Notes: generated by a model from the sequence alone, not told the origin. 38,527 bases of DNA from Nocardiopsis trehalosi NBRC 14201 (GCF_001552555.1 NZ_BCRK01000039.1:1-38527); one strand, 5' to 3'. Shown: positions 15,973 to 24,629, numbered from the stretch's first letter. Made by a program: numbers and translations.

Positions 15973-16366
15973 CCGCCCGCTGAGCGCCGGGCGCCGCTGA
16001 GCGCCGGGCCCGCGCTGACCGGTTCCGGCCAGCCCCCGGAGGACCGGCGGTGCGCCCGCCCGCGGCCGCGGGCGGCGCCCCACCACGGCGGAACCGCTGC
16101 ACGGAAGGGACTTCCGGGCCCACCGGGGTGTCGTATGCGTCACACGCCGCAGTCCGGAATGCCTGCCGTTAAGGCTTTACGGACGAAAGACCGATCGGCG
16201 GTGGGGTGTCAGTGAACGGCGGGTTATCTACAGTTCGGTGCTAGACGTGTCCGCCGCGACCCCACGAGCGCGGCGCGGCCCGCCCGTCCGACGGCTCGGC
16301 CCGCCCGCACCGCCTCCCCCCGGTGCCGCGCGGCCGGGCGACCCCACCGAGTAGTCAGCGATCCCC
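15973..16366. other. 394-nt gap with a lower-GC segment
   Basis: No gene is seen. From about 16119 to 16255 the GC content falls well below the surroundings. This segment holds a near-palindrome GTTAAGGCTTTAC (11 of 13 positions symmetric) and TGCTAGACG, a possible extended -10 for the downstream membrane-protein gene. I could not match it to a known riboswitch. Confidence 0.4.
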
Positions 16367-16933
16367 ATGAGCGGTGAGCAGCGGCGGCCGGAAGGCCAGA
16401 CCCGGAGCGCGCGGCGCAGGCAGGAGCGCCTGCGCAAACGCAGGCGCACCATCGTGATGGGCACGGTCCTGTCCGTGCTCGTCATCGCCGGCGGCGTCAC
16501 CCTGGTCGGCATGAGCCTGGCCGGCAGCGGGGCGGACGTCCAGGTCGACGAACCGCCGCCCGCCGACTACGGGGCGACGTCGACCGGCCCCACCGGCGGG
16601 CCCTCGCCCAGCCCGGAGGGCGCGGCCACCGGCGGCGCCGAGACCCGGCCGAGCGCGACCCCGGGCGGTACCGGGGCCGGGGCCGACGGCGGCTCCGGCG
16701 CGCAGGAGTCCGGCGACGAGCCAGGGGGACGCCCCGACGGCGGCGACGACGAGGACGGCGGCGACGGGCGCCCCGACCGCCCCGACCGGCCCGACCGCCC
16801 GGACCGGCCCGACGACCCGGACCCCACCGAGTCGGAGGACCCCGAACCCCCGACGCCCAGCGAGCCGCCCGACCCCTCCCCGAGCGACGACGGCCGGCCG
16901 CCCGGCGGCCCGCGCGGCCAGACCCCGTCCTGA
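16367..16933 (+). CDS. Single-pass membrane protein with Pro/Asp-rich exported tail
   Basis: A 188-residue protein. It has a strongly basic N-terminus (about 1-27, rich in Arg and Lys), one membrane helix (TIVMGTVLSVLVIAGGVTLV and following residues) and then a Gly/Pro/Asp/Ser-rich tail containing a run of RPDRPD repeats. The tail should be extracytoplasmic. There is no recognisable domain and no strong ribosome site before the ATG. It has the same design as the gene at 15361 and may be a paralogue that has diverged in its disordered part. Confidence 0.7.
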   Translation: MSGEQRRPEGQTRSARRRQERLRKRRRTIVMGTVLSVLVIAGGVTLVGMSLAGSGADVQVDEPPPADYGATSTGPTGGPSPSPEGAATGGAETRPSATPGGTGAGADGGSGAQESGDEPGGRPDGGDDEDGGDGRPDRPDRPDRPDRPDDPDPTESEDPEPPTPSEPPDPSPSDDGRPPGGPRGQTPS

Positions 16934-16997
16934 CGCCCCCGCGTCCGCCGGGACCCCCGGGAGCGCCGGAAGCGCCGGGGGCGCCCCCGGAAACGCG

Positions 16998-17027
16998 GCG
17001 GGGGCGCCCCCGAAGGGACGCCCCCGC
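16998..17027. terminator. Bidirectional terminator
   Basis: GCGGGGGCGCCCC and GGGACGCCCCCGC pair over 13 positions with one mismatch and a CGAA loop, between two converging genes. A second GGGGGCGCCCCC palindrome lies just upstream. Confidence 0.6.
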
Positions 17028-17041
17028 ACCGCGCGGTCGGC

Positions 17042-18775
17042 CTACATCTGCTCGGGCGCGCGCACGCCCAGCACGCCGAGCCCCCGCACCAGGACGTTCA
17101 GCGTCGCCGCGGTCAGCGCCAGCCGCGACGCGCGGACCGCGTCGTCGTCGGCCTTGAGCACCGGGCACTGCTCGTAGAACGAGGTGAACGCCTGCGCCAG
17201 GTCGAACAGGTAGGCGCACAGCCGGTGCGGTTCCAGCGTCTCGCCGACCTTGGCCACGGTCGGGCCGAACCCCAGCAGGGTCAGCGCCAGCGCCCGCTCG
17301 GCGGGCTCGGTGACCGCGATCGGCCCGGTGGCGTCCTCGGGGGCCAGCCCGCCCTTGCGGAAGATCGACCGGATGCGCGCGGTGGCGTACTGGAGGTAGG
17401 GGCCGGTGTTGCCGTTGAGCGCCAGCATGCGGTCGAAGTCGAACACGTACTCGGTGTCGTGCGCCACCGACAGGTCGGCGTACTTCACGGCGCCGATGCC
17501 GACCTCGCGGGCGATCGCGGCGCGCGTGGCGTCGTCCAGGTCGGGCCGGTTCTCGGCGACGACCTTGGTGGCGCGCTCGACCGCCTCGTCCAGCAGCGCC
17601 ATCAGCCGGATGGACCGCCCGCTGCGGGTGCGCAGGATCTTGCCGTCCTCGCCGAGGACGTTGCCGATCTGCACGTGCACGGTCTCGACGTCCTCGGGCA
17701 GCCAGCCCGCCCGGCGCGCGGTCTCCCACACCATGCGGAAGTGCATGGCCTGCGGGGCGCCCACCACGTACACGATGCGGTCGGCGTGCAGCTCCTCGAC
17801 CCGGCGCCGGACGGTGGCGAGGTCGGTCGTGCCGTAGTTGTAGCCGCCGTCGCTCTTGCGGATGATCAGCGGGACGGGCTTGCCCTCGCGGCCGGTGAAG
17901 CCGTCGAGGAACACGCACAGCGCGCCCTCGCTGACCTCGGCGATGCCCTTCGCGCTCAGCTCGTCGCAGATGCCGGCGAGCGCGTCGTTGTAGGTGCTCT
18001 CGCCGGCGAGGTCGGCGTCGGTGAGCGTGACGTCGAGCGTGGCGTAGACCCGGTTGAAGTAGACCTTCGACAGGTCGACCAGTTCGCGCCAGTGCCGCAG
18101 CGTGTCGGGGTCGCCGGCCTGGAGGGCGACCACCCGGCGGCGGGCGCGGCCCGCGAAGTCCTCCGAGGCGTCGAACTTCTCGCGCGCCGCCTGGTAGAAC
18201 GCGTTCGGGTCGGTCTTGACGAGGTCGGCTTCGGGGGAGTCGGCCCCCACCTCCAGCAGGTGCTCGATGAGCATGCCGAACGGGGTGCCCCAGTCACCGA
18301 TGTGGTTCTGCCGGATGACGTTGTGCCCCAGGAACTCCAGGGTGCGCGCCAGCGCGTCGCCGACCACGGTCGTGCGCAGGTGGCCGACGTGCATCTCCTT
18401 GGCGACGTTGGGCGCCGAGTAGTCGATGGGGATGTTCTGCCGGGGCGGCTCGGGCGTCCCGAGCCGGGGGTCGGCCAGCACGTCCTGCGCCCGGTCGGCG
18501 ATCCAGTCGTCGCGCAGGGTCAGGTTGATGAACCCGGGGCCGCTGATGCCGACCTCGCGGCAGACGTCGTCCACCTCCAGGCGCGCGACGACGTCGGCGG
18601 CGACGTCGCGCGGCTTTCGGCCGAGCCGCTTGGCCAGCGCCAGAGCGGCGTTGGCCTGGTAGTCGGCGAACTGGGAGGGGCGGATGACGGGGTCGGTCGC
18701 GGCGTATTCGGCACCGAGGGCGGCGCCGAGCGCGGACTGGACCCGTTGCGTGAGGACTTCCTGCGGGTCGGCCAT
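17042..18775 (-). CDS. argS: Arginyl-tRNA synthetase
   Basis: A 577-residue class I aminoacyl-tRNA synthetase that charges tRNA-Arg. It has the N-terminal Add1-type domain, the HIGH-class motif as HVGH (129-132) within APNVAKEMHVGHLRTT, the SDGGYNYGTTDLA region, and in place of KMSKS the loop around GKILRTRSG, as in other bacterial ArgRS. It ends with a DALR anticodon-binding domain. TAGGCT lies 6 nt before the ATG, so the mRNA is probably leaderless. The downstream hairpin isolates it from the converging membrane-protein gene. Confidence 0.97.
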   Translation of the reverse strand: MADPQEVLTQRVQSALGAALGAEYAATDPVIRPSQFADYQANAALALAKRLGRKPRDVAADVVARLEVDDVCREVGISGPGFINLTLRDDWIADRAQDVLADPRLGTPEPPRQNIPIDYSAPNVAKEMHVGHLRTTVVGDALARTLEFLGHNVIRQNHIGDWGTPFGMLIEHLLEVGADSPEADLVKTDPNAFYQAAREKFDASEDFAGRARRRVVALQAGDPDTLRHWRELVDLSKVYFNRVYATLDVTLTDADLAGESTYNDALAGICDELSAKGIAEVSEGALCVFLDGFTGREGKPVPLIIRKSDGGYNYGTTDLATVRRRVEELHADRIVYVVGAPQAMHFRMVWETARRAGWLPEDVETVHVQIGNVLGEDGKILRTRSGRSIRLMALLDEAVERATKVVAENRPDLDDATRAAIAREVGIGAVKYADLSVAHDTEYVFDFDRMLALNGNTGPYLQYATARIRSIFRKGGLAPEDATGPIAVTEPAERALALTLLGFGPTVAKVGETLEPHRLCAYLFDLAQAFTSFYEQCPVLKADDDAVRASRLALTAATLNVLVRGLGVLGVRAPEQM

Positions 18776-18781
18776 GCGCTC

Positions 18782-18787
18782 AGCCTA
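18782..18787 (-). promoter_or_regulatory. -10 element for leaderless argS
   Basis: TAGGCT on the minus strand, 6 nt before the ATG, with no Shine-Dalgarno between them. Confidence 0.45.
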
Positions 18788-19031
18788 CCGACACCGCCCC
18801 ACCGGCACCGCCTGAGCTGCGCGGACGCCGGGCGGCGCCCGCCCGGAGGCGGGGCGGCGGGTGGGGCGGCCGGGGCGCGTGCGCCTCAGGGGGAACGTCC
18901 GGTGGGCGGACCCGGGGCGCGGCGGGCCGCTCGCCTCGGACCGTGGGCGGAGGGAGCGGACCGGACGCCGGCCCGATGTGCCGGGGCGGGCGGATGCGCG
19001 AGCGTGTGCGGACCCGACCGAGGAGGCGCCC

Positions 19032-20531
19032 ATGCCCCGCCCGCCCGTACGGCTTTTCCACTCGCGTAGACCCGGTGCGACGGCCGCCCTGCCGCTCGCG
19101 GTCACCACCGCCCTCACCACCGTCCTCGTCCCGCTCGCGGCGACGGCGGCCGCCGCCGAGGAGCCGTCCGCCGCAGCGGGCGGCCGACTCGACTGGGGCG
19201 ACTGCCCCGAGGGCGACTACGGGGCCGGCATGGAGTGCGCCGAGCTCCGCGTCCCCGTCGACCACGCCGACCCGCGCGGCCGGCACATCACGCTGACCCT
19301 CGGCCGGCTCCCGCACACCGAAGAGGGCCGCGCCGAGGGTTCGGTGCTGGTCAACCCCGGAGGGCCCATGGGATTCGGCATCGAGTACCTCGGCACCCTC
19401 GGCGCGCCCTTCGCCGGGCTGCGCGAGCACATGGACGTCGTCACCTGGGACCTGCGCGGCGACCCCGGCGGGTTCGGCGGGTTCAGCACCCCGATCGACT
19501 GCGAATGGGACTACGTGCGCAGCCCCGCGCTCCCCGCCGACCAGGCGGCGTTCGACGACCTGGCGGCCGCCAACCGGGAGACCGCCGACGCCTGCCGCGC
19601 CGCCGACCCCGAGCTGTTCGACCACATGGGCTCCGCCGACCACGCCCGCGACCTGGAGGCCGTCCGCCGGGCGCTGGGGGAGCGGCGGCTCAACCTGCAC
19701 ATGACCTCCTACGGCGGCACCATCGGGCAGACCTACGCCCGCCTGTTCCCGGAGCGGGTGCGCACCCTCTACCTGGACGGGGTCGCCGACCACACCGAGG
19801 CGGGCGACGCGGTCTACGAGGGCTTCGCCGCCGACGGCGACGAGGCGTTCGGGCGGTTCACCGACTGGTGCGCCGAGGACGCGTCGTGCGCGCTGCACGG
19901 GCGGGACGTGCCCGCGCTGTGGCGGGAGCTGATCGACGCCGCCGACAGCGAACCCATCCCCGCGCCCGTCGCGGACGTCGACTACACCGGGCGCGACATC
20001 CAGCACGCGGCCGTGGGCGTCCTGTTCCGCTCCACCCCCGGGCCGGAGTGGGCGGGCGTCGCCCAGGCCATCGCGGACGGGCTGGAGGGGGACGCCTCCG
20101 GCTTCGTCACCGACCCCGAACGCCCGTTCGCCGGATTCCCCATGCCCGGGGTCGTGGAGTGCCTGGACTGGGAGTACCCCGCCGACCACGCCGAGGCCGC
20201 GGCGACCGCCGAACGGATCGAGGAGGCCGCCCCGCTGACCGGCGGCCGGCTCCAGATGTACGGCAACATCCTGTCCTGCGCCGGCTGGCCGACCCCGGTC
20301 AGCAACCCGCCCGGTCCGCTCCCCGCTGAGGTGCCGCCGATGCTCGGGGCGGGCAGCTGGTCCGACGGCGGGTCGACGGCGCGCGCCGTCGACGCGGTCG
20401 AGGGCGGCGTCACCATCCGCCGCGACGGCCCCGGCCACGGCCTCTACTGGATGGGCGACGCCTGCGTCATCGCCCACGCCGACCACTACCTCCGCACCAC
20501 CGAACTCCCCCCGGCCGACACCATCTGCTGA
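19032..20531 (+). CDS. Secreted alpha/beta-hydrolase (tripeptidyl aminopeptidase-like)
   Basis: A 499-residue exported hydrolase of the actinomycete SlpD/tripeptidyl-aminopeptidase group. AGGAGG stands 5 nt before the ATG. A signal peptide spans about 1-42 (basic start, hydrophobic core, cleavage near ATAAAAEE). Then come DWGDCPEG, the oxyanion motif NPGGP (109-113), the nucleophile region LHMTSYGGT with Ser226, Asp445 in SWSDGG, and His469 in GPGHG, with the C-terminal TAP-like end YLRTTELPPADTIC. The nucleophile elbow is MTSYG instead of the usual GxSYG. At least eight Cys suggest disulfides. Likely an exopeptidase or proline-type peptidase; the substrate is not known. Confidence 0.88.
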   Translation: MPRPPVRLFHSRRPGATAALPLAVTTALTTVLVPLAATAAAAEEPSAAAGGRLDWGDCPEGDYGAGMECAELRVPVDHADPRGRHITLTLGRLPHTEEGRAEGSVLVNPGGPMGFGIEYLGTLGAPFAGLREHMDVVTWDLRGDPGGFGGFSTPIDCEWDYVRSPALPADQAAFDDLAAANRETADACRAADPELFDHMGSADHARDLEAVRRALGERRLNLHMTSYGGTIGQTYARLFPERVRTLYLDGVADHTEAGDAVYEGFAADGDEAFGRFTDWCAEDASCALHGRDVPALWRELIDAADSEPIPAPVADVDYTGRDIQHAAVGVLFRSTPGPEWAGVAQAIADGLEGDASGFVTDPERPFAGFPMPGVVECLDWEYPADHAEAAATAERIEEAAPLTGGRLQMYGNILSCAGWPTPVSNPPGPLPAEVPPMLGAGSWSDGGSTARAVDAVEGGVTIRRDGPGHGLYWMGDACVIAHADHYLRTTELPPADTIC

Positions 20532-20628
20532 CCCGGCCCCCGCCCCGGCACCACCCCGGCGCCGGGGCCACTCGGCGGCCGCCACGGCGCCGCATCCCCA
20601 GCGGGCCGCCACCCCCTCCCCACGGCGG

Positions 20629-20661
20629 CCCGCTGCGGGGGCGGGGCGCCCCCGCAGCGGG
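20629..20661 (+). terminator. Terminator of secreted hydrolase gene
   Basis: CCCGCTGCGGGGGCG and CGCCCCCGCAGCGGG form a perfect 15-bp stem with a GGG loop, about 100 nt after the stop codon. The stem can be lengthened outward past a one-base bulge. Confidence 0.6.
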
Positions 20662-20663
20662 GC

Positions 20664-20752
20664 CGCCTCGGGGCCGTCCCGGCGTGATGCGCCGGCGTTC
20701 CGCCCGTCCCGTCGTCCTCCGGGGGCGTCCACATTGGAGCGATGGACCGCCA
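20664..20752 (+). repeat. Upstream copy of duplicated promoter/start segment
   Basis: The 70 bases 20664-20733 are identical to 20856-20925, and the match continues past the start codon with a few mismatches to about 20752. The copy includes CACATT, six bases and an ATG (20742) that opens a 45-codon frame (MDRHPLPPGGG, stop 20877-20879) resembling the first residues of the downstream gene. Confidence 0.85.
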
Positions 20753-20855
20753 CCCCCTTCCGCCGGGTGGCGGTAGGGGCGCCCCAACGCGGCCCGCTTC
20801 CGGCCTGCCGTGGGGTCGCGCCGCCGTCCGTGTGCCGCGCCGCACCAGCGCGTCC

Positions 20856-20944
20856 CGCCTCGGGGCCGTCCCGGCGTGATGCGCCGGCGTTCCGCCCGTC
20901 CCGTCGTCCTCCGGGGGCGTCCACAATGGGGCGATGGACCGCGA
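20856..20944 (+). repeat. Downstream copy of duplicated promoter/start segment
   Basis: Second copy, offset by exactly 192 bp. It contains CACAAT, six bases and the ATG at 20934 of the real gene. The -10-like hexamer and spacing suggest a leaderless promoter, present in both copies. The whole gap 20532-20933 holds the terminator, both copies and an unremarkable 80-nt middle. Confidence 0.85.
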
Positions 20945-22283
20945 ACCCCCTCCCGCCGGGCGGCCGGTTCGGCGCGTGCTCGCCGTCGTCGCCGCCCTGC
21001 TGGTCACGGCCTGCGTGTGCGTGCCCTCGATCCGGTCGTTCACGCCGCCGCCCGTCGGCCGGGACGGCCGGGCCGTCGCCGCCGACGCGCTGCCCCGCCT
21101 GGCGTTCCTGCGGGCCGAGCTGGACTCCGGCGCGGGCGAGCGGATGCAGCTGCTGTTCCCCGAGGGCTACGCCTTCCTGCACGCCCTGTACGGGCTGAGC
21201 CGGGTCAACACCGCCGTCCTCGACCCCGGCCAGCGCGCCGCCTCCCTGGAAGAGGCGCGGTGGGCGCTGGAGCGGCTGGAGTCCCCGGCGGGCACCGCCC
21301 CGTTCCCGGCCGAGGCCGCGCCCGCGTACGGCGTCTACCACGCCGGATGGTCGGCCTGGCTGCGCGGCCGCGTCGTGGAACTCGCCGGCGGGCCCGCCGC
21401 CGCCCCCGAGGAGGCCGCCGCGCTCGCCCGCGACGCCGCCGAACTCGACGCCGCCTTCACCGACGCGCTGCGCTCGGGCACCCCCTACCTCACCGCCTAC
21501 CCCGGCCTGGCGTGGCCGGTCGACAGCGTGGTCGGCGCCGCCGTCCTGCGCCTGTCCGACCGGGTGCACGGCACCTCCGACCACACCGCGACGCTCGACC
21601 GGTGGTCCGACGCCGTCCGCGACCGCCTCGACCCCGCCACCGGCCTCATCCCGCACAGCGTCGACCCGCTCACCGGCGCCCCGCTGGAGGGCGCCCGGGG
21701 CAGTTCCCAGGCGCTCCTGCTGCGCTTCCTGGCCGAGGTCGACCCGGAGTGGGCGGCCGCCGACTACGCGGTGTTCCTCGACCGCTTCGGCTCCACCGCC
21801 GCCCCGCTTCCCGGCATCCGGGAGCACCCGCGCGGCGACGACTCCCCGGGCGACGTCGACTCCGGGCCGCTGGTGTTCGGCCTGTCCGCGTCGGCGAGCA
21901 CGGTCGCGCTCGGCGACGCGGTGCTGTTCGGGGACGCGGCGGCGGCCGCCGCCCTCACCGGGTTCGCCGAGGCCACCGGGACCGCCGTGGAGACCGGCGG
22001 GCAGCGGCGCTACCTGGGCGGAATGCTGCCGGTGGGCGACGCGTTCCTCGTCTGGTCGCTGACCGCGTCCGGTGAGCACGCCGCGCCCGGCCCGGTGGCG
22101 ACCGACCGGCTCGCGCGGTGGTGGCGGGTGCCGTGGTTCGCCGGGGTCGCGGTGGTCCTCGCCGCCGCCTGGTGGCCGGCCGCCCGCGCGTTCCGCCGCC
22201 GCCCCCGGCCGTCCCCGGCCGCCCCCGGGCCGTCCTCGCCGGGCACCCCCGGGTCGTCGCCGCCGGGCGCCGCGACCGGCTGA
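20934..22283 (+). CDS. Two-TM protein with large extracytoplasmic helical domain
   Basis: A 449-residue protein with an N-terminal membrane helix (about 14-34), about 345 mainly helical extracytoplasmic residues, a second helix near 385-405 and a basic, Pro/Ser-rich cytoplasmic tail. The outer domain contains GYAFLHALYGLSRVNTAVLD, PYLTAYPGLAWPVDSVVGAA and GSSQALLLRFLAEVDPEWA, a pattern that could be an (alpha/alpha) barrel-like fold. I recognise the type as a conserved actinobacterial hypothetical but cannot assign a function. Its start lies inside the second copy of the 192-bp-spaced duplication, and the mRNA is probably leaderless. Confidence 0.8.
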   Translation: MDREPPPAGRPVRRVLAVVAALLVTACVCVPSIRSFTPPPVGRDGRAVAADALPRLAFLRAELDSGAGERMQLLFPEGYAFLHALYGLSRVNTAVLDPGQRAASLEEARWALERLESPAGTAPFPAEAAPAYGVYHAGWSAWLRGRVVELAGGPAAAPEEAAALARDAAELDAAFTDALRSGTPYLTAYPGLAWPVDSVVGAAVLRLSDRVHGTSDHTATLDRWSDAVRDRLDPATGLIPHSVDPLTGAPLEGARGSSQALLLRFLAEVDPEWAAADYAVFLDRFGSTAAPLPGIREHPRGDDSPGDVDSGPLVFGLSASASTVALGDAVLFGDAAAAAALTGFAEATGTAVETGGQRRYLGGMLPVGDAFLVWSLTASGEHAAPGPVATDRLARWWRVPWFAGVAVVLAAAWWPAARAFRRRPRPSPAAPGPSSPGTPGSSPPGAATG

Positions 22284-22288
22284 CCGGT

Positions 22289-22305
22289 CGCCCCGCATCG
22301 GGGCG
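22289..22305. terminator. Terminator hairpin between converging genes
   Basis: CGCCCCG and CGGGGCG pair perfectly across a CAT loop, 6 nt after the stop codon of the upstream gene. Confidence 0.5.
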
Positions 22306-22393
22306 CGGCCCCGGCCGGCACCGGTACCACCTGGTCCGCCCACCGATGGCCGACGGCGGCCGCGTCCGCCTCCGGGCCCGCCCGTCGGCGCGG

Positions 22394-22948
22394 TCACGGC
22401 CGGGCGACGGAGCGCCGCCCGGTCCAGCCCGTGGCGGCCACGACCTCACCGGCGATGTCCGCGACGGCCCGGCCGTCCGTCGCCACCCGCACGGTGTCCG
22501 CAGGGACGCACCGGTCCAGGAGCCGCGCCTTGCGGGCGCTGCCCTCCAGCTCCCGCTCCAGTTCCGAACCGATCTCCCGGCGCGTCAACCGCTCGCGGGC
22601 GGTGGCGTCGGAGGCGGTGAGCAGGACCCGCACGATCCGGACGTCCGCCCCCATGGCGCGCTGGAACATGGCGGTCTCCTCGGGCAGCACGCTGAGCGTG
22701 TTCGTGTAGACGAGTCGGCGGTACCCGCGCCGGGCGGTGTTGGCCCACACGGCGGCGAGGTTGGCCGCGGTGATCTCCGAGCGGTCGGGGTCCCCCTCCG
22801 GGGCCGGGTGCACCTGCCCCATGAAGTCGCCGTCGATGACCGCGTGGGGGACCGACGCGGCCCGCAGCAGCGCCGAGACCTCCCACCCCGCCGTCGTCTT
22901 GCCGACCCCGGCCCGCCCGCCGATCAGTAGCACCTCAGCGTGATCCAT
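22394..22948 (-). CDS. P-loop kinase-like ATP-binding protein
   Basis: A 184-residue cytoplasmic protein with a Walker A motif GGRAGVGKTT (residues 10-19), HAVIDGDFMG as the likely second substrate/metal region, TNTLSVLPEE, and a lid-like Arg-rich region around RERLTRREIGSELE. The size and order resemble small-molecule or nucleotide kinases (AAA_33/adenylylsulfate-kinase-like). The substrate cannot be read. The start at 22946-22948 was chosen because the Walker A follows directly; no ribosome site is visible. It converges with the two-TM protein gene and lies downstream of plsX. Confidence 0.75.
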   Translation of the reverse strand: MDHAEVLLIGGRAGVGKTTAGWEVSALLRAASVPHAVIDGDFMGQVHPAPEGDPDRSEITAANLAAVWANTARRGYRRLVYTNTLSVLPEETAMFQRAMGADVRIVRVLLTASDATARERLTRREIGSELERELEGSARKARLLDRCVPADTVRVATDGRAVADIAGEVVAATGWTGRRSVARP

Positions 22949-23075
22949 GGGGGCAGCGTGCCAGTCCGCGTCCGCCGTCCGCGATCCGTTTTCGAGCGGC
23001 CCCGCGGCCACGGCCGCGCGGGAGCGGGGGCCGCCCGGGGATGGCGGCGGCGCGGGCGTCAGCGGGGGAGCGGGG

Positions 23076-24164
23076 TCACTCCTCGCTCTGGCTGAGGCGG
23101 TGCAGCCACGTGGACGAGCGGTTCGTGGCCGTGACCCGGCGCCGCACCTCGTCGACGATCCGGCCGCCCGCCAGCTCGTGGGCGAGCAGGCACGCCTGCT
23201 CGACCGCGTGGGCGCGGCTCGCACCGTGCGCGATGACCACCGTCCCGTTGAGGCCGAGCAGCACCGCCCCGCCGTAGGTGTCGCTGTCGAACCGGGCGCG
23301 CAGCTCGCGCAGCGGCCGCCGCTGCAGCAGCGCGCCCGCCTTCGCCAGCGGGCCGGCGGTGAGTGCCTCGCCCACCGCGTCGAAGGCGAACCGCACGGCG
23401 CCCTCGACCGACTTCAGCGCGACGTTGCCGGTGAACCCGTCGGTGACCACCACGTCCACCTCGCCCGCGAGCAGGTCGTGCCCCTCGATGTTGCCCCGGA
23501 AGTCGATCGCGGGCGGGCCCGAGGCGGTCGCGCTGAGCAGTTCGGCGGCCTTGCGCGCCAGCCGGTTGCCCTTGCCGGGCTCCGCGCCGATGGTGAGGAT
23601 GCCCACCCGGGGGGCGGCGATGCCGTGCGCCGTCTGCGCGTAGGCGGCCCCCAGGTGGGCGAACTGCACCAGCATCTCCGGCTTCGCGTCGGCGTTGGCG
23701 CCCGCGTCCAGCAGGATCGTCGGCCGGGGCAGCGTGGGCAGCGCCACGGCGAGCGCCGCCCGCAGCACACCGGGCTGGGTGCGCAGCCGCACGGTGGACG
23801 TGGCCACCACGCCGCCGGTCGACCCCGCCGACACCAGCGCCGCCGCGTCGCCCTGCCGGATCAGCTTGCACGCGACCGCCACGCTGGAACGGGGCCGCCG
23901 CCAGCTCGTCAGCGCCCCCTCGTGCATGGCCAGCGCGTCCTCGGCGTGGACGACGGGCACCAGGCCGATGGCGTCCTCCTCGCGCAGCAGCGACGCCAGT
24001 TCCGGCAGCCGCCCGACGAGGACGAGACGCAGCCCGTGCTCGCGCACGGCCCGCACCGCCCCCCGCACGATCTCGCGCGGCGCGTGGTCGCCGCCCATGG
24101 CGTCGACCGCGATCACCGGCGACCCGGCCGGCGCCGGCCGATCCGCAATGGGTGCGCCACTCAC
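23076..24164 (-). CDS. plsX: Phosphate acyltransferase PlsX
   Basis: A 362-residue PlsX. It converts acyl-ACP and phosphate to acyl-phosphate, the donor for PlsY in phosphatidic acid synthesis, at the inner face of the membrane. Family motifs: VIAVDAMGGDHAP near the N-terminus, LVSAGSTGG, LLDAGANADAKPE, GILTIGAEPGKGN, DFRGNIEGHD, VVVTDGFTGNVALKS and the C-terminal GGAVLLGLNGTVVIAHGAS. The start is a GTG at 24162-24164 with GAGGGG 8 nt upstream. No rpmF, fab or acpP gene adjoins it, unlike the classical arrangement. Confidence 0.95.
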   Translation of the reverse strand: MSGAPIADRPAPAGSPVIAVDAMGGDHAPREIVRGAVRAVREHGLRLVLVGRLPELASLLREEDAIGLVPVVHAEDALAMHEGALTSWRRPRSSVAVACKLIRQGDAAALVSAGSTGGVVATSTVRLRTQPGVLRAALAVALPTLPRPTILLDAGANADAKPEMLVQFAHLGAAYAQTAHGIAAPRVGILTIGAEPGKGNRLARKAAELLSATASGPPAIDFRGNIEGHDLLAGEVDVVVTDGFTGNVALKSVEGAVRFAFDAVGEALTAGPLAKAGALLQRRPLRELRARFDSDTYGGAVLLGLNGTVVIAHGASRAHAVEQACLLAHELAGGRIVDEVRRRVTATNRSSTWLHRLSQSEE

Positions 24165-24414
24165 CAGGGAATCCCCTCATTCTGTGCCGGGGCCGCGCGG
24201 GCGGGCGCGCCGCGCGGTCCGGGCCGGCCGCGCCGCCGTGCCCTCCGGGCGTCCGACGCGGCCGGTCCGCGCCGGTGGCCGCGCCGCGCGCGTCGTCTCA
24301 CCGCCAGGCTATGCCGCCCCCGGCGGCGGCCCCGCCACCGCCCTCGGCGCGGGCGGGCCGCCCCGCCCGGAGGCCCGAACGGGGCGGCCGGTGGAGACGG
24401 GGGAGGGCGCGGCG

Positions 24415-24443
24415 TTGCAGGTCACCGACATACAACCCACAAT
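24415..24443 (+). promoter_or_regulatory. Candidate promoter of the KamA-family gene
   Basis: TTGCAG (24415-24420), 17 nt, CACAAT (24438-24443), in the only A/T-richer patch of the 465-nt divergent gap 24165-24629. Transcription would start near 24450, giving a leader of about 180 nt, long enough to hold regulation. I saw nothing else definite in the gap; the plsX promoter must also lie here. Confidence 0.45.
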
Positions 24444-24629
24444 CAGTAGAAACCGGGCGCGTTCGGACTGTCGGCGCCCCGGTCGGGCCGGGGGCGCCCC
24501 GGCCCGCGCCACAACCGCATCCGTACACGTCAGCGGGCGGACCGACGGTGCCACGAGCGCCGCGCCGCCCGATCAGGGCTGCCCTGCTCCCCCCGCCGGG
24601 CGGCCCGTGAACCTCCCGAGAGGAGACGC

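Noticed and set aside
15973-16366. Known riboswitch (ydaO or cobalamin type)
   Set aside because: The few resemblances (GACGAAAGACC) lack the conserved surrounding core and pairing.
18780-22397. Minus-strand open frame of 1,205 codons
   Set aside because: It spans the antisense of the hydrolase, the duplication and the membrane-protein gene, with Arg/Gly-rich translation and no domain.
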